Shown: positions 6,747 through 15,478, counted from the stretch's first letter. The stretch: 24,104 nt of DNA from DAMCAP01 sp964369265 (GCA_964369265.1 CAYJEV010000020.1:1-24104), one strand, 5' to 3'. Numbers and translations: made by a program. Notes: generated by a model not told the origin, from the letters alone.

Positions 6747-6750
6747 CGCC

Positions 6751-7425
6751 CTACTCCTCTAGCTTGTAGCCTACTCCACGCACTGTCTTAATATACTCAC
6801 CAGACTGCCCAAGCTTTTGTCTTAATGTCTTAATATGCATATCCACAGTTCTGCTCTCGCCCTCAAAGTCTGTTCCCCAAACTCTATCCATTAGCATATC
6901 TCTTCTAAATACAATGCCTATGCTAGAGATAAGGGTTAATAATAGCTCAAACTCTTTAAAAGTAAGCTCCACATTTCGCACGCCATCAAGAACAATCCTT
7001 CTATCCGGGTTAACTGTGATGCTCCCACACATCTTTACTACAGAGCTATTTTCTTGCTTTGCTGTGCGCCTTAAAACTGCCTTTACTCTTGAAACAAGCT
7101 CAAGCACTCCGAAAGGCTTTGTGATATAATCATCAGCACCTAAATCTAGGCCTTTAACCTTGTCAAACTCGCTAGAGCGAGCTGTTAGGAAAATTATTGG
7201 AAGATCTTTAGTCATCTTGTTGGCTCTAACTGTTTTAGCGATAGATAAACCATCTTCATCAGGTAGCATTATGTCAAGCAAAAGCAAATCTGGTATCTCA
7301 TTTGTAAGCCTTACCCTAAGCGCCTCACCACTCTCAAAGCCCTCTGCTTCAAAGCCAGAGGAACTAAGAGCATACACAACTAATTCTCGTATATTCTGCT
7401 CATCTTCAACACAAAAAACTTTCAC
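6751..7425 (-). CDS. phoP: PhoP/PhoB-type response regulator
   Basis: A 224-residue OmpR-family regulator. The receiver domain (1-120) has the acidic pocket E7/D8, phosphoacceptor Asp51 in LLLLDIMLP, Thr81 and Lys103. The winged-helix DNA-binding domain follows (about 125-222), ending RTVDMHIKTLRQKLG...IKTVRGVGYKLEE. It starts at GTG 7425 with a strong SD (AGGAGG, 8 nt). It lies between phoU and phoR and is probably phosphorylated by PhoR. It likely activates the pst operon through the TTTTACA repeats upstream of pstS. The PhoP/PhoB name rests on the operon. Confidence 0.93.
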   Translation of the reverse strand: MKVFCVEDEQNIRELVVYALSSSGFEAEGFESGEALRVRLTNEIPDLLLLDIMLPDEDGLSIAKTVRANKMTKDLPIIFLTARSSEFDKVKGLDLGADDYITKPFGVLELVSRVKAVLRRTAKQENSSVVKMCGSITVNPDRRIVLDGVRNVELTFKEFELLLTLISSIGIVFRRDMLMDRVWGTDFEGESRTVDMHIKTLRQKLGQSGEYIKTVRGVGYKLEE

Positions 7426-7445
7426 TCAACCTGCCTCCTTATATT

Positions 7446-8087
7446 CTATTCGTGCTTTCCTGTGATCGCAAATTGAACCCATTCAGCAATATTTGTTGCA
7501 TGGTCGCCTATTCTTTCAAAATACTTCGCAATCATCAATAAATCCATTGCCTGAGAACCAACCTCGGCATTTTTATGAATTAAGCCGATTAGATCATTCT
7601 TTACTTCTTCAAACAAATTGTCAACTGAATCATCAGAGTTGATTACAGACTCAACTAAAGATAAGTCCTTTTGAACAAATGCTTCAATGCAATCATTTAC
7701 CATTTTAATGCACTCTTGCCCCATTTGTCTAATATGAAGAAGCTTATCAAAATATTCGTCGCCCTTATACTCAATTATAATCTCAGAAATATTAGCAGCT
7801 TGGTCGCCAATTCTCTCCATATCAGTAATCATTTTTAATGCAGCTGATATTAGGCGAAGATCTTTTGCAACAGGTTGTTGCTGAAGAAGCAGCTTTAAGC
7901 AAAGCTGTTCAATTTCTTTTTCCTTAATATCAACCTCTGAATCAAGAGAGATTACAGTTTTTGCAAGCTCCATATCATCTGTTCTCATTGCAACAACTGC
8001 GGAGCTAATTGCAGTTTCTATAAGCGCTCCCATTTCAATTAAAAGCAAGTTAAGAAGGGCTAAATCATTATCAAACCTACTACGCAC
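7446..8087 (-). CDS. phoU: Phosphate transport/signalling regulator PhoU
   Basis: A 213-residue all-helical PhoU with the two repeated three-helix units. Each carries the metal-binding E/DxxxD pattern: ERIGDQAANISE in the first half and ERIGDHATNIAEW in the second. PhoU links the PstSCAB transporter to the PhoR kinase and restrains phosphate uptake when phosphate is plentiful. It starts at GTG 8087, where the pstB stop TAG and the GTG share a base, so it is translationally coupled to pstB. The SD is GGGAGG. Length matches the family. Confidence 0.97.
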   Translation of the reverse strand: MRSRFDNDLALLNLLLIEMGALIETAISSAVVAMRTDDMELAKTVISLDSEVDIKEKEIEQLCLKLLLQQQPVAKDLRLISAALKMITDMERIGDQAANISEIIIEYKGDEYFDKLLHIRQMGQECIKMVNDCIEAFVQKDLSLVESVINSDDSVDNLFEEVKNDLIGLIHKNAEVGSQAMDLLMIAKYFERIGDHATNIAEWVQFAITGKHE

Positions 8088-8839
8088 TATCCAAACCTCC
8101 CTGTTATATAGTCTTCAGTTCTCTTATCCTTAGGAACAGAGAAAAGTTCTGTTGTATCGCCAAATTCAATCATTTCTCCAAGAAGGAAGAAGGCTGTTTT
8201 ATCAGATACTCTAGTTGCTTGTTGCATGTTATGCGTTACCATAACTATAGTATACTCGTTTTTTAGTTCTAATACAAGCTCTTCTATCTTAGCTGTTGAA
8301 ATTGGGTCAAGCGCAGAAGTTGGCTCGTCCATTAAAAGCACCTCTGGTTCAACTGCCAAAGCTCTTGCTATGCAAAGTCTTTGCTGTTGTCCTCCTGATA
8401 AGCCTAAAGCGTTTTTATTTAGTCTATCTTTTAGCTCATCCCAGATAGCAGCTTGACGAAGTGATTTCTCAACTATTTTATCAAGCTCTGCTTTATTCTT
8501 AATCCCATGCGTTCTTGGTCCATAAGCTACATTATCATAAATGCTCATTGGGAATGGATTTGGCTTTTGGAACACCATCCCAACTCTCTTTCTCAAAACA
8601 TTTACATCTGTTTCGCTTGAATATATATCCTCACCCTCAAGAGTAACCTTGCCTTCAATACGGCAACCCTCAACTAGGTCGTTCATTCTATTTAATGTCT
8701 TTAAAAATGTGGATTTACCACAACCAGATGGTCCAATAAATGCAGTTATCTGATTTTTTGGTATTTCCATGCTAACACTTTTAAGCGCCTTGAAGTCCCC
8801 ATAGTATAGGTCAAGACTTTCTATTTTTAGTTTACTCAC
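8087..8839 (-). CDS. pstB: Phosphate ABC transporter ATP-binding protein
   Basis: A 250-residue ABC ATPase that powers phosphate import on the cytoplasmic face of PstC/PstA. Motifs are complete: Walker A GPSGCGKST (36-44), Q-loop Gln91 in VFQKPNPFPMSI, signature LSGGQQQR (147-154), Walker B LLMDEPTSALD with D171/E172, and the switch His203. The string QKPNPFPMSIYDNVAYGPR is diagnostic for PstB. It starts at GTG 8839, overlapping the pstA stop as TAGTG, with the SD GGAG 7 nt upstream. Junctions on both sides use the same TAGTG overlap, which implies tight translational coupling from pstA to phoU. Confidence 0.98.
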   Translation of the reverse strand: MSKLKIESLDLYYGDFKALKSVSMEIPKNQITAFIGPSGCGKSTFLKTLNRMNDLVEGCRIEGKVTLEGEDIYSSETDVNVLRKRVGMVFQKPNPFPMSIYDNVAYGPRTHGIKNKAELDKIVEKSLRQAAIWDELKDRLNKNALGLSGGQQQRLCIARALAVEPEVLLMDEPTSALDPISTAKIEELVLELKNEYTIVMVTHNMQQATRVSDKTAFFLLGEMIEFGDTTELFSVPKDKRTEDYITGRFG

Positions 8840-9702
8840 TATTTCTCTCCTTTAACCTTACCTAGTTTCTTTGCCACAAGGCTTGATAATAAGTTAATCG
8901 CCATAACAATTACAAGCAATATAACAGCCGTTGCATATGCTTGATTGATATGTATGCCCTCACCAGAAAGTATATACATGTGTATCGCTAGAGTTCTACC
9001 AGATAGTCTAGGGTCAAGCGCTATTCCAGCAAATGTTCCAGCTGTGAATATTAAAGCTGCTGTTTCTCCAACTATTCTACCAATAGATAAAATTACTCCT
9101 GCTAGTATTCCTGGTATCGCTGATGGAAGAACTACTTTAAATATAGTCCTCATCTTTCCAGCGCCAAGGCCAAAGCTTGCTTCTCTAAATGTATCAGGTA
9201 CAGAAAGCAGAGCTTCTTCAGTTGTTCTCATAACAAGAGGAAGTATCATAATTGCAAGAGTACAACATCCAGCAATTAGCGAGTATTTCCAGCCTAAATA
9301 TGTTACAAAGAATATAGAACCAAATAGTCCATAAACAATTGAAGGTATTCCTGATAAAGTTTCTGTTGTCAGCCTTACCATTGAAACAAACTTGCTTCCC
9401 TTTTTAGCATACTCAACAAGATATATTGCACTGAATATACCAAGAGGAACAGAAAGAACAAGCGTTATTCCAATCATTACTAATGTGTTTATTGTTGCTG
9501 GTATTAGGGACTGATTTTCTGTTGTGAACTGAAATTCAAAAAGTGATGGCGTTATATATGGCACACCTTTTATTAGAATGTATCCTATCAAAAGAGCAAG
9601 CATGCCTATTGTTATAAAAGTGCAAAAGCTTACTGCTAAAAATATTGCCATCGAAGTTGGATCTTTTTTTAGCGATGCTACCTTTCTTGAAAATGCTTTC
9701 AT
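8839..9702 (-). CDS. pstA: Phosphate ABC transporter permease PstA
   Basis: A 287-residue inner membrane permease with about six membrane segments. The ABC-permease EAA loop is REASFGLGAGKMRTIFKVVLPSAIPGI, followed by GRIVGETAALIFTAG, as in PstA. Together with PstC it forms the phosphate channel. I start at the ATG at 9702, where GGAG stands 6 nt upstream. The ATG at 9714 would add four residues and overlaps that SD. PstA is followed by pstB with a one-base overlap and preceded by pstC with a 25-bp gap. Confidence 0.96.
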   Translation of the reverse strand: MKAFSRKVASLKKDPTSMAIFLAVSFCTFITIGMLALLIGYILIKGVPYITPSLFEFQFTTENQSLIPATINTLVMIGITLVLSVPLGIFSAIYLVEYAKKGSKFVSMVRLTTETLSGIPSIVYGLFGSIFFVTYLGWKYSLIAGCCTLAIMILPLVMRTTEEALLSVPDTFREASFGLGAGKMRTIFKVVLPSAIPGILAGVILSIGRIVGETAALIFTAGTFAGIALDPRLSGRTLAIHMYILSGEGIHINQAYATAVILLVIVMAINLLSSLVAKKLGKVKGEK

Positions 9703-9727
9703 ATGTATCTCCATTCTTATCTACATT

Positions 9728-10576
9728 TTATGTTATGCTCTTCTTTAACTTTGCAAATATTAAGTTTATTACAAGGATAAAGCAGAAAAGCACAACACCA
9801 GTCGCTATTAAAGCTTCTCTATGCAGATCAGCTGCATATGCCATTTCCAGAACAACATTCGCTGTCATTGTTCTTATCCCTTTGAAAATGCCATTAGGCA
9901 TTCTCGCCTGATTTCCTGCAACCATGATAACTGCCATGGTTTCGCCTATTGCTCTACCAACGCCCAAAACCACAGATGCCATAATTCCTGATTTTGCTGC
10001 TGGAACAACTGTGAAAAGAACAGCCCTTTCATGGCTTGCTCCAAGCGCCACAGCGCCCTCATAATAGCTCTCAGGCACAGCTCTTATTGCAGCCTCACTA
10101 ACTCCAATTACTGTTGGCAGTATCATTATGCCAAGAAGCAAAGAAGCTGCCATTATACTATAACCATTTCCTGTGAAATGTTCTCCAATTATTGGAACAA
10201 TAACAACCATTCCAAAAAAACCGTATACTATTGATGGTATACCACTCATTAGCTCAATGAGCGGCTTTAGATATGCGTATAAATATTTAGGACAGAATTT
10301 TGCCATAAAAGCTGCAGATAATATGCCTATTGGTACACCGATCAAGATAGCTCCGATTGTAACGAAGATACTGCCTGTAATCATTGGTAGTATCCCAAAC
10401 TGGTTATTGCTGGGCTTCCAAACGGTGCCCAGCAAAAACTCTAAAGGTCCTATCTCGAATATCGCCCCAACTCCGCCGCCAAACAAAAATATACATATGC
10501 AGGCTACAGATACTATTGAGGCTGTTGCGCAAAGTGTGAAGAAAACACTGCCCATCTTCTCATATATTCGATTCAT
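9728..10576 (-). CDS. pstC: Phosphate ABC transporter permease PstC
   Basis: A 282-residue membrane permease, the partner of PstA. It has about six membrane segments and the PstC-type EAA loop EGAVALGASHERAVLFTVVPAAKSGI followed by GRAIGETMAVIMVAGN. The conserved periplasmic/membrane segment LIELMSGIPSIVYGFFGM is also present, shared with PstA. The ATG at 10576 follows AAGG/AGG with adequate spacing. It is 40 bp downstream of pstS with no terminator between, so it belongs to the same transcript. Confidence 0.96.
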   Translation of the reverse strand: MNRIYEKMGSVFFTLCATASIVSVACICIFLFGGGVGAIFEIGPLEFLLGTVWKPSNNQFGILPMITGSIFVTIGAILIGVPIGILSAAFMAKFCPKYLYAYLKPLIELMSGIPSIVYGFFGMVVIVPIIGEHFTGNGYSIMAASLLLGIMILPTVIGVSEAAIRAVPESYYEGAVALGASHERAVLFTVVPAAKSGIMASVVLGVGRAIGETMAVIMVAGNQARMPNGIFKGIRTMTANVVLEMAYAADLHREALIATGVVLFCFILVINLIFAKLKKSIT

Positions 10577-10616
10577 TGTTTACCTTTTCCTTTTAAAATT
10601 TAATTCGCTATTTAAA

Positions 10617-11510
10617 CTATTTTACAGCAGACCACTCAGTAACTTCACCTAAGTAAATGTTCTTGATAGACTCAGCAGAGATAGCATCCATTGGGTTTTC
10701 GTTATTTACGATAACTGCGATACCATCTTGAGCGATTGCAGTTGCTGTTAGCTCAGCAAGCTCGCTATCCTTTAGATTACGGCTAGCCATACCGATATCA
10801 AGAGTGCCATCAATAGCGCCTGTCATACCAGCAGAAGAACCTGTACCTTGAACCTCAACTACAACATTTGGGTTAAGAGCAGTGTAAGCCTCGCCTAGAG
10901 CTTCCATTACTGGAGTTACAGATGTAGAACCACCAACAACTAGTCTGCCTTCCATGTTAGAAGCAGTGTACTCACCCTCAGATACTGGGATGTAACCATC
11001 AGCAACGATCTCTTGGCCAGCTGAACTCATGATAAAGCTAATGAAGTCTTGTGCTAGAGGGTTGGAGTCATCCTTAACTGCGATGTTGAAAGGACGAGCA
11101 ACTTTATACTCACCAGCGATAATAGCCTCAGATGATGGAGCAACGCCATCAACGCTAACTGCCTTAATAGTGTCGTTTAGAGAGCCTAGGGAGATGTAAC
11201 CAATTGCATACTCGTCTTGAGCAACGCCTGTCATAACTGCGTCAGTCTTGTTGGAGATGATAGCTTCAACTGTTGTCATGTCAACATCATCAACTAAAAC
11301 GCCCATAAGCTCAACGAAAGCTCCTCTTGTACCTGAACCATCTTCACGAGAAATTACTGTGATTTCATTGTCCATATCAAAATCGCTTGCAGGAGCTGCC
11401 TCAGAAGAACCGCCCTCTGTTGATGTTGAAGATGCTGGAGCCTCATCGGAAGAACATCCTGCCATTGTTAGCATTGCTACTGCTAGTAGTGCTGTTAGAA
11501 ACTTTTTCAT
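10617..11510 (-). CDS. pstS: Phosphate-binding lipoprotein PstS, with swapped halves
   Basis: A 297-residue extracytoplasmic phosphate-binding lipoprotein. The signal peptide ends in the lipobox TMAGC (lipidated Cys19), followed by a Ser/Ala/Glu-rich linker to about residue 45. Phosphate-binding segments are clear: SREDGSGTRGAF (about 54-65), GSTSVTP (194-200), GTGSSAGMT (222-230) and IGMASR (239-244). In the common PstS order GSTSV-, GTGSS- and GMASR- come first and SREDGSGTR- last. Here the SREDGSGTR...GYIPV half comes first (49-176) and the GGSTSV...EWSAVK half second (190-297), a circular-permutation-like order. The ATG at 11510 has the SD AAGAGG. It is first in the pst-pho operon, behind PHO-box-like repeats. 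Confidence 0.95.
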   Translation of the reverse strand: MKKFLTALLAVAMLTMAGCSSDEAPASSTSTEGGSSEAAPASDFDMDNEITVISREDGSGTRGAFVELMGVLVDDVDMTTVEAIISNKTDAVMTGVAQDEYAIGYISLGSLNDTIKAVSVDGVAPSSEAIIAGEYKVARPFNIAVKDDSNPLAQDFISFIMSSAGQEIVADGYIPVSEGEYTASNMEGRLVVGGSTSVTPVMEALGEAYTALNPNVVVEVQGTGSSAGMTGAIDGTLDIGMASRNLKDSELAELTATAIAQDGIAVIVNNENPMDAISAESIKNIYLGEVTEWSAVK

Positions 11511-11557
11511 AAAATTTAACCTCTTTCTTAATTACAATCATTTTAATTTGCGTTTTG

Positions 11558-11613
11558 ATTATATAAAGCTTTTGTAAAGTGTATTATCTTCAAACTGTAA
11601 AACCTATGTAAAA
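11558..11613 (-). promoter_or_regulatory. pst operon promoter with PHO-box-like repeats
   Basis: On the minus strand two TTTTACA copies (11607-11613 and 11596-11602) lie exactly 11 bp apart, and a third, CTTTACA, lies at 11573-11579. Directly repeated 7-bp boxes at 11-bp period upstream of a promoter are the pattern of PhoB/PhoP sites. A TATAAT (11558-11563) follows, but its -35 position reads TAATAC, far from consensus. This fits a promoter that depends on an activator. PhoP encoded in the operon is the obvious candidate. Confidence 0.65.
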
Positions 11614-11639
11614 TTGCATCTTTTTTTGCTAATTTATAG

Positions 11640-11674
11640 AAAAACAAGCCGAAAACTTCGCATTTTCGGCTTGT
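11640..11674 (-). terminator. intrinsic terminator after the AI-2E-family gene
   Basis: A perfect 12-bp stem (ACAAGCCGAAAA, 11644-11655, with 11663-11674) encloses a 7-nt loop and is followed by TTTTTC on the minus strand. It separates the yetF-like operon from the pst promoter. Confidence 0.92.
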
Positions 11675-11706
11675 AATTATAAAATTGATTGTAAAATCCA
11701 TGTGTA

Positions 11707-12798
11707 TTATGATAAACGTTTATTTATATCTTGTTTTAGTAAAGTATAACCAACAGAGGTTAGCGGAATAAATATTAGCATTCCAGCGACACCAAACATG
11801 CTGCCACCAATAGACACTGCCGCTAATATTAGCATTGGCGGAAGCCCTATTGAACCTCCAACAACCTTTGGATATATAACATTCCCCTCTACTTGCTGGA
11901 GTATAACAAAGAATACTATAAACCATAGAGCCTTAACAGGATCTACAACTAATATTAAAAATATTCCAACTGCACCACCAATAAATGCACCAAATATTGG
12001 TATCAAAGCCGTTACAGCTATTAACACAGAAGTTATTAGAGCATAAGGGAACTTAAATACTATCATGCCTATAAATGTCATAACGCCTAGAATAACTCCC
12101 TCTAAACATTGCCCAGCAATAAAAGCTGCAAAGGTATCTGAGGTTAGCTTAGAAACATAAACTGTCTTTTTAACCCTTACATCGTCTAAATATGCACTTA
12201 ATAGTTTTAAGACTCCCTCAGAAAGCCCTTCTTTTCCTAAAAGTAAATAGATAGAAAAAACAAATGCTACAACAAAGTTAAATATCCCACTAAACACACC
12301 GCTAAGCGCTCCAAAAATATCAGAAGCAAAGCTAGTGAAGCCTGTCAGAAAGTCCATTGTCATGTCTGCGATACTTTCTGTGGTTATTCCAGCCTCAGCT
12401 AGCATGCTCTCTAGTTGTGGCATGATTTCTTGAACCTCATCTGATGCAACAAAGCTATTAACCTGAGTTTGCAAAGTACCAACAGTTGAAACAAGCTCTG
12501 GTACAACAATTGAAGTTAGTGCAGAGAAAACTATAAATATCACTAGCAAAGTTGAAACAAGAGATAATCCTCTTAAAGCGCCTTTAGATAGTTTTGGTGC
12601 TTGCTTCGCAATAAGCTTTTCAATTGATCTCATTGGTATATTAAATACAAATGCCATTGCTCCACCAATTAAAAACGGGCTTAGCAAGCCTAGTATATAA
12701 CCTACAGCCCCAGTTAAAATTGGCACATTATTAATTCCCCAATATAGCAATATGCCTAAAACCACTATCTTCCATAGCTCTTTTAATGTTCTGTTCAA
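11707..12798 (-). CDS. AI-2E family (PerM/YtvI-like) permease
   Basis: A 363-residue membrane protein of the AI-2E/DUF20 family. Segments near the N-terminus (WKIVVLGILLYWGI, GAVGYILGLLSPFLIGGAMAFVFNIP) are followed by a soluble part and a bundle of about five C-terminal segments. These include the family's typical region SVLIAVTALIPIFGAFIGG and QQVEGNVIYPKVVGGSIGLPP. Members export small molecules or ions, and the substrate here is unknown. The frame is open to a far upstream start at 12927, but that would overlap the DUF4363 gene by over 100 bp. A TTG at 12798 has the SD AAAGGAAG at about 8 nt, and begins LNRTLKELWKI just before the first membrane segment, so I choose it. It is last of a three-gene unit and ends at a strong terminator. 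Confidence 0.88.
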   Translation of the reverse strand: MNRTLKELWKIVVLGILLYWGINNVPILTGAVGYILGLLSPFLIGGAMAFVFNIPMRSIEKLIAKQAPKLSKGALRGLSLVSTLLVIFIVFSALTSIVVPELVSTVGTLQTQVNSFVASDEVQEIMPQLESMLAEAGITTESIADMTMDFLTGFTSFASDIFGALSGVFSGIFNFVVAFVFSIYLLLGKEGLSEGVLKLLSAYLDDVRVKKTVYVSKLTSDTFAAFIAGQCLEGVILGVMTFIGMIVFKFPYALITSVLIAVTALIPIFGAFIGGAVGIFLILVVDPVKALWFIVFFVILQQVEGNVIYPKVVGGSIGLPPMLILAAVSIGGSMFGVAGMLIFIPLTSVGYTLLKQDINKRLS

Positions 12799-12820
12799 AA
12801 TGTTCACTTCCTTTATAATA

Positions 12821-13186
12821 TTAGAGTAAATTTTCTGGGATAACTCTTTGGTAATACCAAAGCTCTCCAAGTTTGTTACTAAATTCCTCTGCAATATCCT
12901 CTGTGTCATAGCTTTCTTGCAGGGCATCTTCTAGTTCACCAAGTATCATTTTTAGCTCAAAAACTCCACTTTTACCAAATATTATAAACCATCTTATATC
13001 ATTACTCGCCCAGTTATTCATTAAATTTCTATGAATTTTCTCCCTTTCATTACCATCTTCGATATATTGCAAGGAAAAAACTTGGTTTTCTATCTCTCTA
13101 GTTATCTCATAACTTTCCCACATAAACCTAAAAATAACTGCAAGCAGAATAATACTAACAACTATTGAAAAATATACTCTCTTCAT
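12821..13186 (-). CDS. DUF4363 family protein
   Basis: A 121-residue protein with one N-terminal membrane segment (VYFSIVVSIILLAVIFRFMW). A mostly helical, charged extracytoplasmic part of about 95 residues follows, rich in Glu and containing conserved-looking Trp residues (NNWASNDIRWFIIF, GELWYYQ). This small architecture and its place directly after a DUF421 gene match DUF4363, a Clostridia family of unknown function often found beside YetF-like proteins. The ATG at 13186 has the SD GAGG, 6 nt away. It starts 3 bp after the yetF-like stop and is followed 22 bp later by the AI-2E-family gene, so the three are co-transcribed. Confidence 0.8.
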   Translation of the reverse strand: MKRVYFSIVVSIILLAVIFRFMWESYEITREIENQVFSLQYIEDGNEREKIHRNLMNNWASNDIRWFIIFGKSGVFELKMILGELEDALQESYDTEDIAEEFSNKLGELWYYQRVIPENLL

Positions 13187-13189
13187 AAC

Positions 13190-13864
13190 CTACCTCTTTT
13201 TCTTAGGTATTAGCTTATAATCACCATTTTTATACATATACATCAAGAACACCTGTTTAATAGTAAGCTTTTCTTTTTCTAGTATATCATCTATCTTTGC
13301 TTTATCTATCTCCAAATACTTTAAAGAATTTTTATCAAGATAGCTATCGTTAATCACAATAACTGGGGGTATACTTTCATTATCATCCATTCCTAAATCA
13401 GCGCAAGTTACAGTTCTGCTCGATACTTTTGGATAAAACGAGAGATTTCCATTTGTTTCAACAATTGCAAAAAATATATCATCAAGCGAAAAATATCCCG
13501 AAGACCTCATCTGCTCATAAAGCTCATCTATAGAAAATCTAATGCTCTTTAGCGCATCAATATCAAGCTCCCCTTCCCTAACCACAACCACTGGAGAGCC
13601 GGCTAATAACTTCCTTAAACGATTGCTTTTTAATGTTAGTGCAGACATAATAACCTCAAAAAAACCTAAAGTTAATATTGGCATAACAGTGTTTAATAAT
13701 GGATCTCCTGGATTCTCAACTGAAATTGACGCAAGATTAGTTATAAAAACTGTCGCCACAAGCTCGCTAGGCTGAAGCTCACCTATCTGCCTTTTCCCCA
13801 TAAATCTCAACATCGCAACAACTATTATATATAAAATTACTGTCCTATAAATTGATGTAATCAT
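13190..13864 (-). CDS. YetF-like DUF421 membrane protein
   Basis: A 224-residue protein. Three N-terminal membrane segments (about 5-17, 34-48, 58-78) contain the DUF421 signature LRFMGKRQIGELQPSELVATVFITNLASI. A soluble domain follows with GSPVVVVREGELD and the LYEQMRSSGYFSLDDIFFAIVETNGNLSFYPK block, and the tail is basic. DUF421 proteins are common in spore formers, and a relative (2Duf, in Bacillus) affects spore heat resistance. The role here is unknown, but the gerA operon lies divergently next door. The ATG at 13864 has the SD GGAGGG. Upstream, 105 bp separate it from gerA. Confidence 0.9.
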   Translation of the reverse strand: MITSIYRTVILYIIVVAMLRFMGKRQIGELQPSELVATVFITNLASISVENPGDPLLNTVMPILTLGFFEVIMSALTLKSNRLRKLLAGSPVVVVREGELDIDALKSIRFSIDELYEQMRSSGYFSLDDIFFAIVETNGNLSFYPKVSSRTVTCADLGMDDNESIPPVIVINDSYLDKNSLKYLEIDKAKIDDILEKEKLTIKQVFLMYMYKNGDYKLIPKKKR

Positions 13865-13969
13865 CTTTCCCTCCTATAATCCGAATACGCATCTCATCAA
13901 GCTTTTTAATATTATTTACTTTTTTGGCAATAATATTATGGTAAATTTGTTTTTGGAGGTATGACATTT

Positions 13970-15478
13970 ATGAATAGCGATAGAGATTTTAGCAGTTCAT
14001 ATAAAGAAAACCATAAAAGAGATATAAATATAAAACTAGAAAGTTCTCTTGATTTCAATTTATCTAACATAAAAAAATATGCAGATAGCTCAGCCGATTT
14101 AAATATTCGCCCTTTTATTATAGGCGATATAAAAACCTCTATAATTGTAATTGAGGGAATGGTTAATCATTATGATATTGCAAGAACTATAACGCAAGAG
14201 CTTAGTATATTATCCCCAGCAAGCAATGAACAACTCTTTGAAGAGCTACAAAACAAGCTTTTCTCTTCTGGTAATGTTATTATAGTCGAAGATTTAGAAA
14301 AACTGTATTTTCTTGCCTTTTCTGGTTTTGCTATAATCTTAATTGATAGCATAAACAAAGCTGTTGCAATTGGTGCTCAAGGTTTTTCGTATCGAGGAGT
14401 GTCAGCACCAGAATCTGAATCTAATGTTAGCGGAGCAAAAGAGGCTTTTTCTGAGCCTTTGCGTGTTAATATGGCAATTTTGCGAAGGCGAATGAAGACA
14501 CCTTTTATGAAATACGAAATAATAACGCTCGGAAATACAGCTAAAAATGATATCTGCCTTGCCTACAGAACAGACATGGTAAACACTGAAGTCCTTAGAA
14601 TACTAAGAGAACGAATCAAAAAGATTTCACTAGATAATATTCAAGCAACAGGTTATATTAAGCCATTTCTTGAAGACGATAGACCTTCATTATTTTCCGC
14701 TATAGGCTCGACTGAACGACCAGACACTTTAGCAGCCAAAATATCTGAGGGACGAATTGGAATATTAGTCGATGGGACACCTTTTGCAGTTATCGTACCT
14801 TTTCTTTTTAACGAAAACTTCCAGAGCTTAGATGATTATTGCGGAAGGCCTTACTACGCAACTCTTATAAGAATGATTAAATATCTCAGCTTTTTTATAA
14901 GTATTTTGCTTCCTGGAATTTTTGTGTCTATTGTTGAGTTTAATTTGGATATATTGCCTGTCAAATTTTTATTTTCAATAATCTCCTCAAGAGGCAACAT
15001 TCCTTTATCGGTTGGGCTTGAGGCTATAGTAATCTTCCTAATCTATGAAATGTTAAAAGAAGCTGGGCTTAGAATGCCAAAATCTGTTGGTCATACAGTT
15101 AGCTTCGTTGGAGCATTAGTGGTTGGAGATGCAGCTGTTAGGGCTGGGATCGTTTCAATTCCAATGCTTATGGTGGTGGCTTTAACGGCGATTAGCAGTT
15201 ATGTTACCCCTTCACTATACGAAACAGTTACTTTTTTAAGGCTTATTTTCATTATTATAGGCTCGATGTGGGGGCTTGTTGGGGTTTTAATCGGCTTTAC
15301 TGCTGTAATCGCTGACCTTACTGGGCTAACAGTTGTGGGAATACCAATTACTATGCCATTCTCGCCTTTCTCACTATATGGAATGAGGGATACTGTCATT
15401 AGAGTTGGCTGGAAAATGCTTGGGAAAAAGCAGTTTGAAGTCGCAAATAAAGCTAAAGGAAATGATCATAATGAATAA
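13970..15478 (+). CDS. Spore germinant receptor A subunit (GerA family)
   Basis: A 502-residue GerA-family protein in the spore inner membrane, the A subunit of a germinant receptor. A large soluble N-terminal region (about 1-290) ends in SEGRIGILVDGTPFAVIVPFLF. Four to five membrane segments follow, with the family motifs PGIFVSIVEFN, GLEAIVIFLIYEMLKEAGLRMPKSVGHTVS and VGALVVGDAAVRAGIVS, then the C-terminal MPFSPFSLYGMRDT. I start at the ATG at 13970, with GGAGG 10 nt upstream; the ATG at 13961 nearly touches that SD. SpoVAF shares these motifs, but the GerB and GerC genes that follow identify a receptor operon. It overlaps gerB by 8 bp. The germinant is not deducible. Confidence 0.95.
   Translation: MNSDRDFSSSYKENHKRDINIKLESSLDFNLSNIKKYADSSADLNIRPFIIGDIKTSIIVIEGMVNHYDIARTITQELSILSPASNEQLFEELQNKLFSSGNVIIVEDLEKLYFLAFSGFAIILIDSINKAVAIGAQGFSYRGVSAPESESNVSGAKEAFSEPLRVNMAILRRRMKTPFMKYEIITLGNTAKNDICLAYRTDMVNTEVLRILRERIKKISLDNIQATGYIKPFLEDDRPSLFSAIGSTERPDTLAAKISEGRIGILVDGTPFAVIVPFLFNENFQSLDDYCGRPYYATLIRMIKYLSFFISILLPGIFVSIVEFNLDILPVKFLFSIISSRGNIPLSVGLEAIVIFLIYEMLKEAGLRMPKSVGHTVSFVGALVVGDAAVRAGIVSIPMLMVVALTAISSYVTPSLYETVTFLRLIFIIIGSMWGLVGVLIGFTAVIADLTGLTVVGIPITMPFSPFSLYGMRDTVIRVGWKMLGKKQFEVANKAKGNDHNE

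Noticed and set aside
8945..9334. 129-residue plus-strand ORF
   Set aside because: It is a shadow frame antisense to pstA, with low-complexity Ser/Pro/Ile composition and no SD or promoter.
12799..12927. Longer N-terminus for the AI-2E-family permease
   Set aside because: The extension overlaps the DUF4363 gene and has no SD. The TTG at 12798 has a proper SD and starts just before the first membrane segment.
13970..15478. SpoVAF instead of a germinant receptor A subunit
   Set aside because: The sequence family is shared, but the overlapping GerB permease and GerC lipoprotein genes identify a receptor operon, and no spoVA genes are nearby.
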